From Proales similis (taxonomy: Eukaryota; Rotifera; Eurotatoria; Ploima; Proalidae), in NCBI GenBank assembly GCA_019059635.1, contig JAGVRJ010000002.1:2108001-2172000 (forward strand): 64,000 bases of DNA. The letters run 5' to 3'. Every line of letters starts with the position of its first letter. Within the stretch, counting starts at the first letter, position 1. The notes below the pieces were generated by a model. That model did not search any database and was not told the DNA's origin. It saw only the letters and a program-made list of their open reading frames with translations. A program made the translations under genes and the position numbers. Shown in pieces: positions 37,077 to 47,799 of this stretch.

Positions 37077-37369
37077 GTTGAAATCTATCCGCTCTCGTAT
37101 TATCTAACAAAAAACAAAATTCAATTCATTTCTTGAAACATAAATCGATTCACCGCATTCTCTGATCAGTTTCAATTTATTTTCTTGTTCTCATTTACTC
37201 TACACGCCCTGCTGCTGAAATTTCTTTATTTAGAACACTTGGGCAGAAGAGGTTTTTAATTCGAACTGGGAGGCGCTTCTTCGGTAGCAATTGATAACGA
37301 TTATTAGGTTTCGGATCAATCTGATACTTTAAGTTAGAAGCTAAAAGTTCAGACAGTCTGGGCGACAGG
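37077..37369. other. Gap before the cysteine protease gene
   Basis: LRR gene 3' region and protease promoter; nothing else recognised. Confidence 0.35.
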
Positions 37370-37377
37370 TATAAATA
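37370..37377 (+). promoter_or_regulatory. TATA box of the C1A protease gene
   Basis: tataaata 42 bases before the ATG at 37419. A candidate initiator (tcttgcagtcag) sits about 30 bases downstream, around 37393-37404, a textbook spacing. Confidence 0.6.
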
Positions 37378-37418
37378 CAGGCTTGGGCCGTATCTTGCAG
37401 TCAGAAATCAAATTTAAA

Positions 37419-38836
37419 ATGCGATTCATTGTCCCAATTGTTTTGTTGGCTTGTGTGATATGCGCCACAAGCTTCAAGCTGCCAAGTTTGAACAAGTTCA
37501 GAGATGTTGCGGAGAAATTAAGGTGAGCCAAGTCGATTCTCGTGCAGCCTTTGGTGTCAATCTCTATTTTGCTCGTTACATAAAACAGGGAAAACATTTT
37601 GAAGAGAAAGCTCAGCATGGTCGAGCGAATAAATCAGAAATTCGCCCAAGGAAAGTCCAGCTTCAAGACTATGGTCAACGACAAGATCATTTATGTAATT
37701 TCACAGGCGAAATTAAACACGCCAGAAGGTCGACTCATACAGGGATGACTTTAGGACTCGAAAGAGATCGCCAACATTACTGGTTTCATCTCTCCGGACG
37801 AGATGATGGCGAAACGAGACGTCGACTTTACGAGGCGATTCCGTTACGGATCCGGCCGACCCATATTCTACAAGTTTGTCTACGATCCGAACCAGTCGAC
37901 CCCGGCTGAGATTGGTGAATTTCTGAGCATTCGAGAAACGCTACTGGCTGTCTAACTGGAGCATTTAAAGACCACCGAGATGTTTGGGATCGAGCGGTGT
38001 TGAACCAAGGCACTTGTGGATCGTGCTGGGCTTTCGCTGCAGCTTCGATTGTAGATGCCGCCTACCATGTGCAAAAAGGCCAGAAAATCGCCACCTCTCA
38101 GCAGCACTTGGTCGACTGCTCTACAACCAACTTTGGATGCAATGGCGGTTCGCCTGCTTTTGGTAAATAACAAGCGATCGTAGTAATATGGAGAAAATTT
38201 TGAGCAAATCGGGTTAGCGTTTGAATATGCCATACTTGAGGGTCTGGCTGAAGAAGACAATTATCCGTATATTGGCAAGGAAAGCGTAAGTACCAGCCGA
38301 CAACTCGACTACAGACTCAGCCTTTAATTGAGATTCAAGGGAAAATGCAAAAGCGTGAGCGGCGAACGATACAAGATCAGCAATTTTGTGCAAGTCGAGG
38401 ACGATGAGCGAGCCCTAGAGCAGGCTGTGGCCAAATTTGGTCCATGCACAGTCTCAGTGCATGTAGCTGACGGATTCAGTCAGTATCAGGAGGGCTTGTA
38501 CGATGGAGTAGTTGACGACAAGCTCGAGTGTAACGAGAGCGCGATAAATCAGTAAATATCAAAAGAGAGCTGGTTTTTAATATGTTCGATAAGCTAAACG
38601 TGAAATTTTCTCAAGCGCTGTTGTGGTCGTCGGCTATACCAAAGACTACTGGATCGTGCGAAACACTTGGTAACTAGTTTGACTTGTGTGTTCATTTTAG
38701 AACGCGTTCTAAATGTCAATCTAACCAAAGGGGTCAAGACTGGGGCGAAGAGGGCTACATCCGAATGAAAAAGGGCTCCAAGCTGTGCGGTATAACCAAG
38801 TTCGCTTATTGTGCGTCTGTTGACCCGCTCGTCTGA
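37419..38836 (+). CDS. Papain-family (C1A) cysteine protease, cathepsin L-like
   Basis: Eight exons: 37419-37522, 37589-37694, 37755-37914, 37971-38162, 38218-38285, 38340-38551, 38616-38669, 38731-38836; phases agree and give 333 residues, the usual size of a cathepsin L precursor. Signal peptide (RFIVPIVLLACVICATS), a propeptide of about 100 residues, then the mature enzyme. Catalytic Gln and Cys are in NQGTCGSCWAF. The catalytic His (NHAVVVVGY) is split over the exon 6/7 junction. The catalytic Asn is in VRNTWGQDWGEEGYI. GCNGGSPAFAFEYA is also typical. It acts in lysosomes or the gut lumen. aataaa signals follow at about 38866-38878. Confidence 0.9.
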
Positions 38837-40211
38837 GTCTATTTAGTAAATTCGAACTTTGCGAATAAATTGAATAAAGTGAAAAATAGCAAAAACGTAT
38901 TAGCCTTAAATCCTTAAAACTTCAATTTAAATCGATTCATTTGGTCATAGCTGATGGGTAAAACAAAGAAAATGAGTTCATTTCCGAAGTCCGTTTCTAA
39001 GCTAAGCCATAAGTAAACAATAAGTAGAATTAGGCAAGCTTGATTCAGCACACAATACAAACAGAAATGGTCCGCTTAACCTTTTAGCGCCATGTGCAGG
39101 TATTTGATTTGAAAACGAATCGTCGTGTGCTAAATAGAGGAGTTCATTAACTTACTACTCCGGTTGCGTTTTTTTTTTAATACTCGCTCGATATCAAAAT
39201 AATTGACAGAAAGAGCACTAAGGAATTCAGAGCCGATCCTTAGCTCATGTTCCTGGCAGGCTTTTGTTCGCTTCGTTCTCAAAGAGCAATTAATCAAAAG
39301 CTCAAGCAATAATACTGAAAAGTGCAGAGGGAGACGGAGGGGGGGGGGGAGCTTGTCTGAGAGAAAGAAAAATCCGTCGGAGCTGATTTAATCGCAATTA
39401 CTCTATACTCAGGAGAAAAATAGTGGCCAAATTGCATTTGGATTTTGCCGCTAGTTTATGTAAAAAATAATTATGATTCAATATTTAAGAGAATCTAAAT
39501 TAAGTCTAGTTGACAGAGGCATTCCATGAGGCCAATTATTACACTTATTACACGGCCTGGCTGCAGCACTGGTTAGAAAGTGACGAGAGAACAGCTGAAT
39601 CCGAACAGGCACCAATCGTACTCGCCTATGATTGGATTTTGAGTAAATATTCTTTTGATGCACTAATCAAGTAGACAAGTACATGACTTTGACGCTCTAA
39701 GTAAGCAAGTAAATTGGCCACTGCCGCTTCTTGTTCTTCTTCTTGTCCTCGCTTTATTACTTTTCTACTTCCTAATCAAATTTAGAAGGCTTTGTATACT
39801 TGGCCATACTGCTTGACCTAAATAATGTTGCACTAATACCTTGCGAGTCCGGGTCAGGATTTGATTAGCACCGTTGTGTTAGTGGCCTGAATAGAATTTA
39901 TTTGCATTTCTAAACAACGCCTTTGACCAACCGATATAGAGTGCTTCATTATTTCTGTAAAGCGTTCGGTCGGTCTCAATTTGAGGCCAAAACCGAATCT
40001 CACTCTCGATGCATTGATTGGTTTAAATAAATAGAGTGAAAATACAAAAGCAATGCTCACCCTTGTAGCTCAACTACATTTTCTATATTTGTATTCTAAC
40101 CCGTCAGAGTCTAAAATTGAGAATAAATTCACGCGCTCACGACTAATGCATCCCTCTCTTACTCATTCGATTTAGTTTTAGATTTAAAGAAGCGAGAGGG
40201 CCAGGTCCGAA
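38837..40211. other. 1.4 kb gene-poor interval
   Basis: After the protease polyadenylation signals I see only AT-rich non-coding DNA, a poly-G run at 39338-39349 and short frames of no protein character. No RNA gene or transposon recognised. Confidence 0.4.
39338..39349 (+). repeat. Poly-G run
   Basis: A G-rich run inside a non-coding interval, unusual in AT-rich DNA. No further structure seen. Confidence 0.6.
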
Positions 40212-41687
40212 ATGATCTTGAGACGAGGCCCTATTCAGTTGGCTGTTCTTGCCGCTTCTTGTTTCCTTTTTATCTACACATTCAGCTACAGCGCCCGAGC
40301 GAGAGACGCTCAATCGTCCTTGAATTTTCTAAATCAGCTCATGAGACAAGAGAGAACTACAGGCCATCCGGATGAACCGACAATACAAAGCGAGCCTTCA
40401 ACAGCTTCGGAGAGGAGCAAACTCTTGTTTGACTTTGTGAGTCGTTACCCTCAAGTGAAGAGCTGCCGTCAGGAGACCACTGAATGGAGACAGGAAATGG
40501 CTGCCGAGGGCTACAAATTCAATTATTCAATCACTGCCTCTGAGCAGCTTCAAGAGCGCCGGTTCACCCGCGCAATTGTCGTCTACTACCCGGTCGAGCG
40601 AGCTAAAGCATTCGAGTATGAGTTTAGATGGCTCTATCGAAGCTGGCTTGAAATGCAAAGATCGGAGCCTGCCAAGTGGCGCACAGATATTGTTGTCTTC
40701 ATCGATGGCTCGGACAAAGTGTTCAACGACTCAAATTTCTTCCTAACTAAACTCGGTTGTCTCTTTGATAACAGACGCTCGGGCCCTTCAGACCTTCCAA
40801 TGTGCACCCTGGTCAACTACAAGGCATTGCATTTGCGCACCTTGCCTCCAGCAGACCCTGCACTAAACACCAATTTCTTCCTCAGCCAGTTCGACATATT
40901 TTCGAACAATAAAACAGAAATGAACAAATTCTATCGACAATTAAACGACAGCATTGGCACCTACAATTATCTCGACTCAATTTTGATGGCCTTTGACGGA
41001 TATTCCTACTTCAAATCGGCTCAATTCGACTTCCTCGTCAGGTCAGATATGGACGTGTTTCTTACTCCGTTGTTCGCCAAGTGGCTGCCTCAATTGTGCA
41101 ATGACTTTTACACTGGTGGGGGCGGTTTCTCGACCACGTTCAACACTAAACGACTCAGGAGAGTTGCTCACGAGCTCGGACTAGGATTCGCCGGAGTCGA
41201 AAATCTCGGCTCGACCTGGTATTCGACGCCCGAGCAGTTTCGTCTGGTCTCTTTTCTCACTTTGATTGAGATGGCGCATTTGGCTCGCGAAGAGTTCACC
41301 GATCCGGAACGAGCGGGAAAACTGGGAGTCATGCTCTGGCCTGAATGGCATTACGGTGTTCTATTACTCTACGGCCAGTCGTTGGCTTTGAATCATTTAA
41401 TTCATTCTTCACAATTGCACATAGTTAAACTCGAGAATTATCTTGACTTCCCGTCAGGCAACAGTGATTCAATTTACAAGCCCTTGCACATTCACGTATT
41501 CCACGGAGATAATCTATTTTCGAAATTTGCGTTCAAGGTCGGCAAGTATGACAATATGACTGTTGACGAGAGCGACACTACCAAAATTAATTATTACGCG
41601 TTAAAAATGGCGCTTGAAGGCAAGCGTGCCTCGCCCGAGCTCCTTTCCAAAACTCTCAAAAAACTTAACCAGAATAATAAAAATTAG
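40212..41687 (+). CDS. Type II membrane glycosyltransferase-like protein (DUF7164-like)
   Basis: Single-exon gene for 491 residues. A short basic tail and one N-terminal helix (LAVLAASCFLFIYTFSYSA) give a type II Golgi topology. The luminal domain has a GT-A look: an early strand VVYYPVERAKAFEYEFRWL, FIDGSDKVF, and a central SDMDVFLTPLF with an Asp-x-Asp motif (about residues 278-280) of the metal-nucleotide-sugar type. HYGVLLLYGQSLALNHL and PLHIHVFHGDNLFSKFAF follow. Several Asn-x-Ser/Thr sites are present. I connect it with the DUF7164 group from memory of the DxD-FLTP context; donor and acceptor are unknown. Confidence 0.65.
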   Translation: MILRRGPIQLAVLAASCFLFIYTFSYSARARDAQSSLNFLNQLMRQERTTGHPDEPTIQSEPSTASERSKLLFDFVSRYPQVKSCRQETTEWRQEMAAEGYKFNYSITASEQLQERRFTRAIVVYYPVERAKAFEYEFRWLYRSWLEMQRSEPAKWRTDIVVFIDGSDKVFNDSNFFLTKLGCLFDNRRSGPSDLPMCTLVNYKALHLRTLPPADPALNTNFFLSQFDIFSNNKTEMNKFYRQLNDSIGTYNYLDSILMAFDGYSYFKSAQFDFLVRSDMDVFLTPLFAKWLPQLCNDFYTGGGGFSTTFNTKRLRRVAHELGLGFAGVENLGSTWYSTPEQFRLVSFLTLIEMAHLAREEFTDPERAGKLGVMLWPEWHYGVLLLYGQSLALNHLIHSSQLHIVKLENYLDFPSGNSDSIYKPLHIHVFHGDNLFSKFAFKVGKYDNMTVDESDTTKINYYALKMALEGKRASPELLSKTLKKLNQNNKN

Positions 41688-41969
41688 TGCCTTTTCTAAC
41701 AATCGTTTCCTTTTTGAGTCCTTTCTCGAAACTCGAATCCGACAGTGAGGACCGAGCAGTGACAGGTTTTAGAAGAGGATGCACCGCTTCGAATTATTTT
41801 TAACTCGAATTACCGACTCTAAATTGGAATGTGAATAATAGCCGCTAAAAATAGTTGTGTCGAGTCACTCCAGAATTTTCTCGTCTTAAAATAGACATGC
41901 TTGCTTTAGAGCGAGCATAGCTGCATCAGCTGACTTATTAGACTGCTCGGGCTTCAACGAAGGGAGAAA

Positions 41970-42640
41970 ATGTTTTACGAATGGTCGGCTGCGTCGGCTC
42001 TGCTGGGCCTTGAGATGACCCTGATCAGCTTTATACTGCTTCCGATCATCTCCACCAAGAGGTTCCATTCGCTCTCTCTCTCTCTTCTCTCTGCTGAATT
42101 TGAGCTCTTTTGACGAAAAGATGGAAATTGCTTCTACAATCGCCCAAGGTGTCCATGGTTCGAGATCGGGCCAACTTCTTGTTCAACTTTTGCCTCTTTG
42201 GCCTGCTCCTCCTCTTTTTCGGTTAGAATTGGATAGTTTTCCAAAAATTCACAATTTAAGAAAATTGATTTAAAATTCAATTTTAAGACTCAGTTCGTCT
42301 GTCTTATAAGTACAAAGGACGCACATGGACCGAGGGCAAGGAGCCAAAGCCGGAGATGGAATTCAAAGCGCAGAGGAATCTGTTCGCCTGCAGCATGGCG
42401 CTCTTTCTTTGGTTTGTTATAAAGCGCCTGCTCGTTTCAATGACTGACATTTGCCGATTGATCGACTCGCAATCGGTGCTCGAAACGGAAATCGTCGTTC
42501 TACGCGATGAATTAGATCAGCTGAATAAAGCGCGCAAGCGAATCGACAGTTCAAGCCAACAAGATATCGAGAGAGACATAAGCGAGGCGCGCACTGAAGA
42601 TAGAGCCAGATCGCGCTCTCGCTCCAAAAAAGAAATTTAA
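41970..42640 (+). CDS. BCAP31: BAP31/BAP29 ER membrane protein
   Basis: Three exons: 41970-42061, 42121-42221, 42288-42640; 181 residues. Three N-terminal helices and the hallmark block KAQRNLFACSMALFLWFVIK identify the B-cell receptor-associated protein family; upstream, DSVRLSYKYKG matches its TM2-TM3 loop. A coiled coil follows (VLETEIVVLRDELDQLNKAR). The C-terminus SRSKKEI ends in a perfect KKxx retrieval signal. The family sorts membrane proteins at the ER exit and in ER quality control. The protein is shorter than human BAP31 (246) because the cytosolic tail is cut down; no obvious caspase sites. Confidence 0.9.
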
Positions 42641-42872
42641 AAAATTGGGAGTGTGCTTGCTTTCATTTAAATTGTCTTGTTATTGAGTAATGAAATACAA
42701 TTGATGAAGCTTACCGGACTTTCGGACAAATTTTCTGCACTTCGCTGGGCGTTAAGTAGCAGGATTGCAAGGGTCAAGGCTGGGCGGTAGGATTCGATTT
42801 ATGCAAATGAGCCGATCATTGACAGTAGCTGAGTTAGGCCTGTGCTTGTTGCTGTTGTAATAAAAAGAAAAG

Positions 42873-43496
42873 ATGTCAATGAGAGTAATTGAGAAAGAGA
42901 ACCCGATCGGTATCCATGGAGTGGGCAAACAGCTCAGCAGGCTCGACTTGGAGCCAGGCAATGAAAATGCTATGGACGTCAAATGCTTCAATACGCCAAA
43001 GGCCATTCAGGAGAGGAAAGTGAACGGCAGCACAGCCAGTCGCCAGCGACGTGCTTTTGGCAATGTGATGAACACTGCCGCAAAGTGGACGCCATCAATG
43101 ACGCCAGTAAAGATCGAGGCCAAAAGAATGAAAAAACCGCCGTTATCGGCGCGCAAGATGCAGTTCAAGCAAGATTCAAGCACTGAGTGTGATTACCCGC
43201 CTGTAGAGCATTCGCACAGGAGCAAGTTCGACAACTTTGACGATTTGTTCGAGGGCCCCCGCCTCTCCGAAATTCTATCCAACCCTCGTCTTCAGTTTGT
43301 GCCCGCCTCATTGATGGACTTGGCCGAAAGCGAAGACGAATATGAGCCCAGTCGCCAGTTTTATGACCAATTCAACATGAGCGGCGAGAGTGAGCGACCA
43401 GAGAACGATTCAGGCTATGACTGGAACGCCATCATCGAGTCGCTCAATGGCGGCTGTCAGGTTTCTCTGGGCGCTCCTCCTGCCCTTGACATTTGA
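42873..43496 (+). CDS. Securin-like protein (candidate separase inhibitor)
   Basis: Single-exon gene for 207 residues, mostly disordered. An N-terminal KEN box (VIEKENPIG) and a destruction-box-like RLDLEPGNE are followed by FNTPKAIQERK, a basic block RRAFGNVMN, then SARKMQFKQ and CDYPPVE, and an acidic FDNFDDLFEGPRLSEI. This order parallels vertebrate securin: KEN near the start, the KALGxVN block, SAKKM, YPEIE, and FNPLDFESFD. Securins hold separase inactive until APC/C destroys them at anaphase. They are poorly conserved, so the call is provisional. No signal peptide or helix. Confidence 0.6.
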   Translation: MSMRVIEKENPIGIHGVGKQLSRLDLEPGNENAMDVKCFNTPKAIQERKVNGSTASRQRRAFGNVMNTAAKWTPSMTPVKIEAKRMKKPPLSARKMQFKQDSSTECDYPPVEHSHRSKFDNFDDLFEGPRLSEILSNPRLQFVPASLMDLAESEDEYEPSRQFYDQFNMSGESERPENDSGYDWNAIIESLNGGCQVSLGAPPALDI

Positions 43497-43862
43497 GCCG
43501 AACGTTTAAAGCGACAAACTAACTTATCCCAGTCGAATTGACCTGTCCCACTGCATCTTTGCACTCTGCCCTTTTAACAAATGTTCAATAATTCAAAAAT
43601 AGAAAATGTTTTCACTTTTGTCAATTTTCTATCGAGTTCACAATAAAGTTGATTTCAAACAGTTCACATGAGCTCCTGCGACAAGCAGTGAATAAAATCT
43701 ATTGTTTCGGCGTAGAATAAAATTTTTTTATTTATTTCACCCAAATTCGATAGAAATTTAATTCAATTGTGTCTATTGAGTTTAAAACGAACTTTCGCTC
43801 TATTTGCGTCTACGTTGGACTCGACTGACTTTAAACACGACGGGCGAAATCCCTGGTTGAAT
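43497..43862. other. Gap between securin candidate and ABHD12
   Basis: Convergent 3' regions; aataaa motifs near 43643 and 43691. Nothing else recognised. Confidence 0.4.
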
Positions 43863-45205
43863 TCAATTAGTAGACAGCCATCGTTGGCAAAACAACGAAA
43901 CAAAAAAGTCCAACCTAATCACATCGTAGGCCGGGATATGAGTATGAATGAAATGTCCTAGACCGAGCTCTTGTCCGTACAGTACAAGCTTAACCGGAGG
44001 GTACTCTTTAGGTCTTTGCTTTTGGCATATTTCGTACAGCTGTCTACTGTGGCTCTGCGGAATGAACCAGTCATCCTCAGCGTGGAAAATGAGAATCTTG
44101 GAGCGAATGTGCACGATGCTTAACACAAATTACACGTCAAAATTATTCTAGCCGCAGCAAACAGAAAAATGAATTTGAATCTGATCACTTTTTGTCGGTG
44201 TTGAATCTGATATTCATTTGCTCTAGATTTCGATCATTCACGTCCCTCAGCCATTGGTTGTTCATGAATAAAGCGGCTAGATGGTAGTCTTTGCTCGCTT
44301 GGCTTATGTTCACAAACGGGGCTTCGAGAATCACTCCGTCCAACTTGACTTTGGAGAAATCTTCCAATTCAACCTTGACTCGACGAACTCCAACGTTTAC
44401 TCAAGGCAGCTCACCTTCTCTTTGGGACAGAATTCGCGAAGCGTGCGAGACAATTCTTGAATAAATTAAAAAATCAATGAAAAGCCGATCGCATTAAGAA
44501 GGCCCTAGACCATGACGTTACCCGGTGCCTAGTGAATGCCCGTACAAATAGATCTCATGATTAGGCCGAATTTCTCTGAGTAAATCGAACAGAGCGATCA
44601 CGTCCTTCACAACGCCAGCCTCAGATGGGGTTCCAGTCGAGTCTCCGTAGCCTCTGTAGTCAATTGCCAGCACTTGGAATCCCAGGTCGAGAAGATTTTT
44701 GCACAAGTTCACTCTAAATGTGGCCGAACGATCACGATCGTTTCCATGCACATAAACCATAATCGGGTTCTTCTCGTGCAAAGACAAAAACTTTTTCAAA
44801 TGGTCTCGGGCATTAGCCTTCGAGTCGGTCATAGGGTTGAACTCAGTCGGCTTGGGCATGAAATGCCTTAATTCGTCGATTAGCGGCTCAATTCAAATTG
44901 GACAAGCAGAACAGAGCTTACCAAACTCCACAGCGAACTCCTGGCTCGACGTCAACGTAGAAGTTGAAAACGTTGTCCAGGCCATGAACAGTGGGCTCGG
45001 TCAAGTCATTATTTGGCCAGTTGACTGGCAGAAACAAAGCTCTAATTGACACCACTAGTTGCAAAGGTTGCGTTTACTCACTGTTGTTCTGAAAAACCAG
45101 GTAACGAACTGCTTCAGGCGTTGTATAGAGCAGAATATGAACAGCAACGTATAAGACTGCGTAGGCGGTCAAAATTGATTTGGCTACTGCAAGAAGAGTG
45201 CTCAT
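43863..45205 (-). CDS. ABHD12: ABHD12-like serine hydrolase
   Basis: Six exons on the minus strand: 45082-45205, 44922-45039, 44522-44866, 44415-44455 (41 bases), 44189-44378, 43863-44118; 357 residues. One N-terminal helix (SILTAYAVLYVAVHILLY), then an alpha/beta hydrolase: oxyanion region VYVHGNDRDRS, IDYRGYGDSTGTPSE, nucleophile elbow GHSLGTG, VILEAPFVN, catalytic Asp in FHAEDDW and His in LGLGHFIH. Known ABHD12 is an ER membrane enzyme, active site in the lumen, that hydrolyses lyso-phosphatidylserine and monoacylglycerols. The region between KKFLS and VHG is typical. Which of ABHD12 or ABHD12B it is cannot be said. Confidence 0.9.
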
Positions 45206-45457
45206 GACTTGTTTGCTTAAGCAGATGCCTAAAGCTCAGATAAAAAGCAAAGTGAACTTTTCAAGGCAAAAGCGAATGCGCTACCACACGCAACGAGCAC
45301 ATGGAGCTCGGAGATTAGCAAGACAAGATTTATTTGTAATGAAAGGAAATTATAGGAAAGGCGATCTTTTGGCTCAATCTAGCTTAATCTTAAGCGAACA
45401 TTTGAGCAGAGTTGTACAGGTACAAATGAGACGAATTGAGAGTAGATCATGGGAAGA

Positions 45458-47283
45458 TTAGGAGCTGCGAATGTGCGCTTTGCATTCTGAGCTTAGGCCA
45501 GCTGTCCAGTATTTGAGCGCCAACTCGTCAAATTCGTCTAAATGAAGAATATGCAGAAGCTGAGCAGTGCTGCGCTTCTCTCTAACCTCAGGCGTCTGCA
45601 TGTATTTATAAAATACTTTGGCGATGCTTTTGCACAGTTCAAAGATCAGACACCGATCGACTAGCGGTATCAAAAGCCTACTTGAGCCATTCGTTCTTGG
45701 CTTGTTTTATCAAGCAGCTCGTTGAGTGCTGGTCGAGTTTTTCATTGCCCAGGAATGCGTTCATTCGAATAAGGATTGACGGAACTTTCAGAAAATTCAG
45801 AGCGTTGATCTCTCACTGAATTAAATGAAAATTTAAAACCTACATTTGACTGGGTATTGGGCATTTGTGGTTGTGCTAAAGTGGAACACAAAACGATTTA
45901 GCATCAAAGCTAAATGATCCTGACTTTGGTTTCGAGCCTGGTCTGGCTGCGTATCGTATCGCTTTCTAGACGAAATTTCAATGAGAATATATGGCTCCTC
46001 GCGCTTCGATTTCTCGCATTCATTCTCAAACGGGCATTTGGCCAATTGGCTCAAGCCGAGGAGTTTACACTTATACGAATCCAAATACTCTGTTGAGAAG
46101 TAATTCGATTTCACACATCCGAGAGGAATGAGCTCCTTTAGAAAGCGAAATTGAGCTCGGCCTGAGAGGAAGAGGAGAAGACTGTCTGAAGAAAATTCAC
46201 CTCTAGGACTCTAACTATGGACGCAACCAAGCGCTGGTTTAATCCTCTGATTAAAACCTGATTGCCCACGATCGTATGGTAAGCAACTTGCAAGAACAAG
46301 CTCTCGCCCATGAACTTGCCGATTAGACAAATGAGCATTTCGAGCGAACATTTGCTTCCATTTTTTTTATTTACCTTTTTCAGCTGCGTTAATGAAGTGA
46401 GCTGAAAGTTTTCAATTAGCAGTTCATCAATGTCGCACGATTCGTTGATGCAATTTGGCATATCTTCGCTCGGACTGGCTGTGTCGGCCTCGAGCTGCTC
46501 CGCTTCACTTGCATTGGCGTCACTGTCTGCGGTCAGCCATCTGTTGAGCTCATCGCGCTCCAACTTGACCTGCACGTCCTCGGCCAGAGGGCCGTTCAGC
46601 AGCATTTCGCTTATTTGTCGTCCACTTGCTCTCAGAATCCAGGTGAACCACATGTGCAGTTTGGCGAATATTAGCGGATCATTGGTCAACTCTGCCAGGC
46701 TCCGATCAGATCTAGTCAACTCTTCGAGCGCCGCCGACTCAAGGCCGTACTGTTTCCTGGCTTCGTTTTTCACATACGAAGAGACGAGCGACAGCTGCCG
46801 ATTGAGAAATGTCCACAGATTCTGCAGATAGATTCGATCTCGCATCAAGACGATCAACGAATACGACCTTTGGTTGCCTCTAGAGCCGTAGTCGTCCACT
46901 GTGAACTCGTTCGCTATCACACTGGTGTTGGAGTCAATGTCGTCAAAATAGATCGAATCTTCGAACTGCTCGCAATGCAAGACTCGCGAAGCAGCCCGTT
47001 GCATTGCGGCGGCCAAGAGTGGATCGGCCGGTGCTGCCTGACTCACGTAGCAGACGCCCGACTCTTCGCCCTCATCGCTGATGAAGTGCTGCAAATCTTT
47101 GTCAAAGGCCAAACAAGCGGCGCAGCTTTTGCACTCGTTCTCGTCGCTGTTGTGGCCTTTTTTCAGGCCTTCTTCAACGCTGTATTTAGTTACGTCTCCG
47201 CCGTATCTTATCGCCTGGGTGCACATCAGAACTCGTGGTCCATGCAGATCACAAAAGTGGCAGAAGGCCACAATCGCGTTCAT
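45458..47283 (-). CDS. FLCN: Folliculin
   Basis: Four exons on the minus strand: 46201-47283, 45844-46135, 45682-45784, 45458-45626; 548 residues (human 579). The start MNAIVAFCHFCDLHGPRVLM is diagnostic. A Cys-rich insert (ENECKSCAACLAFD) follows, then the longin domain (YSLIVLMRDRIYLQNLWTFL), an acidic linker, and the C-terminal DENN part: GNQVLIRG, IPLGCVKSNYFSTEYLDSYK, then FPSILIRMNAFLGNE, FDELALKYWTAGLSSECK. The reading past 46201 is intronic: a GT at 46200 and an AG before 46135 restore the conserved VRVLEELIPLGCV. Folliculin is the Rag GTPase GAP of the lysosomal nutrient pathway. Confidence 0.92.
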
Positions 47284-47799
47284 TTTAAAGCAAAGATGCG
47301 TTTGACGTCTGGGCTGAGCTTTGCTTGCTCACGCTCTGGCTATGACAGTCATAATTTTCATTCTGCATGCTCGTCTAATGCGCAGCCTCCACCATTAGAG
47401 CAAACATAATCAAACCGGCAAGTTTTGAAACGATAACCCACAAACGCATGTGTCCGTCTATCTACCACAACTGATGTTTTACTCATCGCTCGTTCGTTAG
47501 AGCTCTTTTTTCTCCAAAGAAAAACATCACACCAAAGCTTGATCACATGATCGCCGTTAGCTTTTTCTTCTGCATTGTCTCGCAAAATTCAGCTCTAAAG
47601 CTGATTCAGAGCGTTTCAACAGCGCCAAAGAGAAATGAAAAAGTCTCCATAGCAGCCAATAGCAGACTGAACTCAGGCCATTAATCGCATTCTGAATCGA
47701 TTTTATTTCGAATTTATTTAATGACACAGACAAACACACACGAAAATTGGTCTCTTGTTTCTGTTTACTCCTGCACACGCCTCGGCTCTAAGAAAACGG
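47284..47799. other. Gap between folliculin and the DEG/ENaC gene
   Basis: Folliculin promoter side and 3' side of the channel gene. No gene recognised. Confidence 0.35.

Noticed and set aside
46138-46200. Folliculin reading frame continuing to a stop at 46138
   Set aside because: A GT-AG intron from 46200 to 46136 restores the conserved VRVLEELIPLGCV and the rest of the DENN domain.
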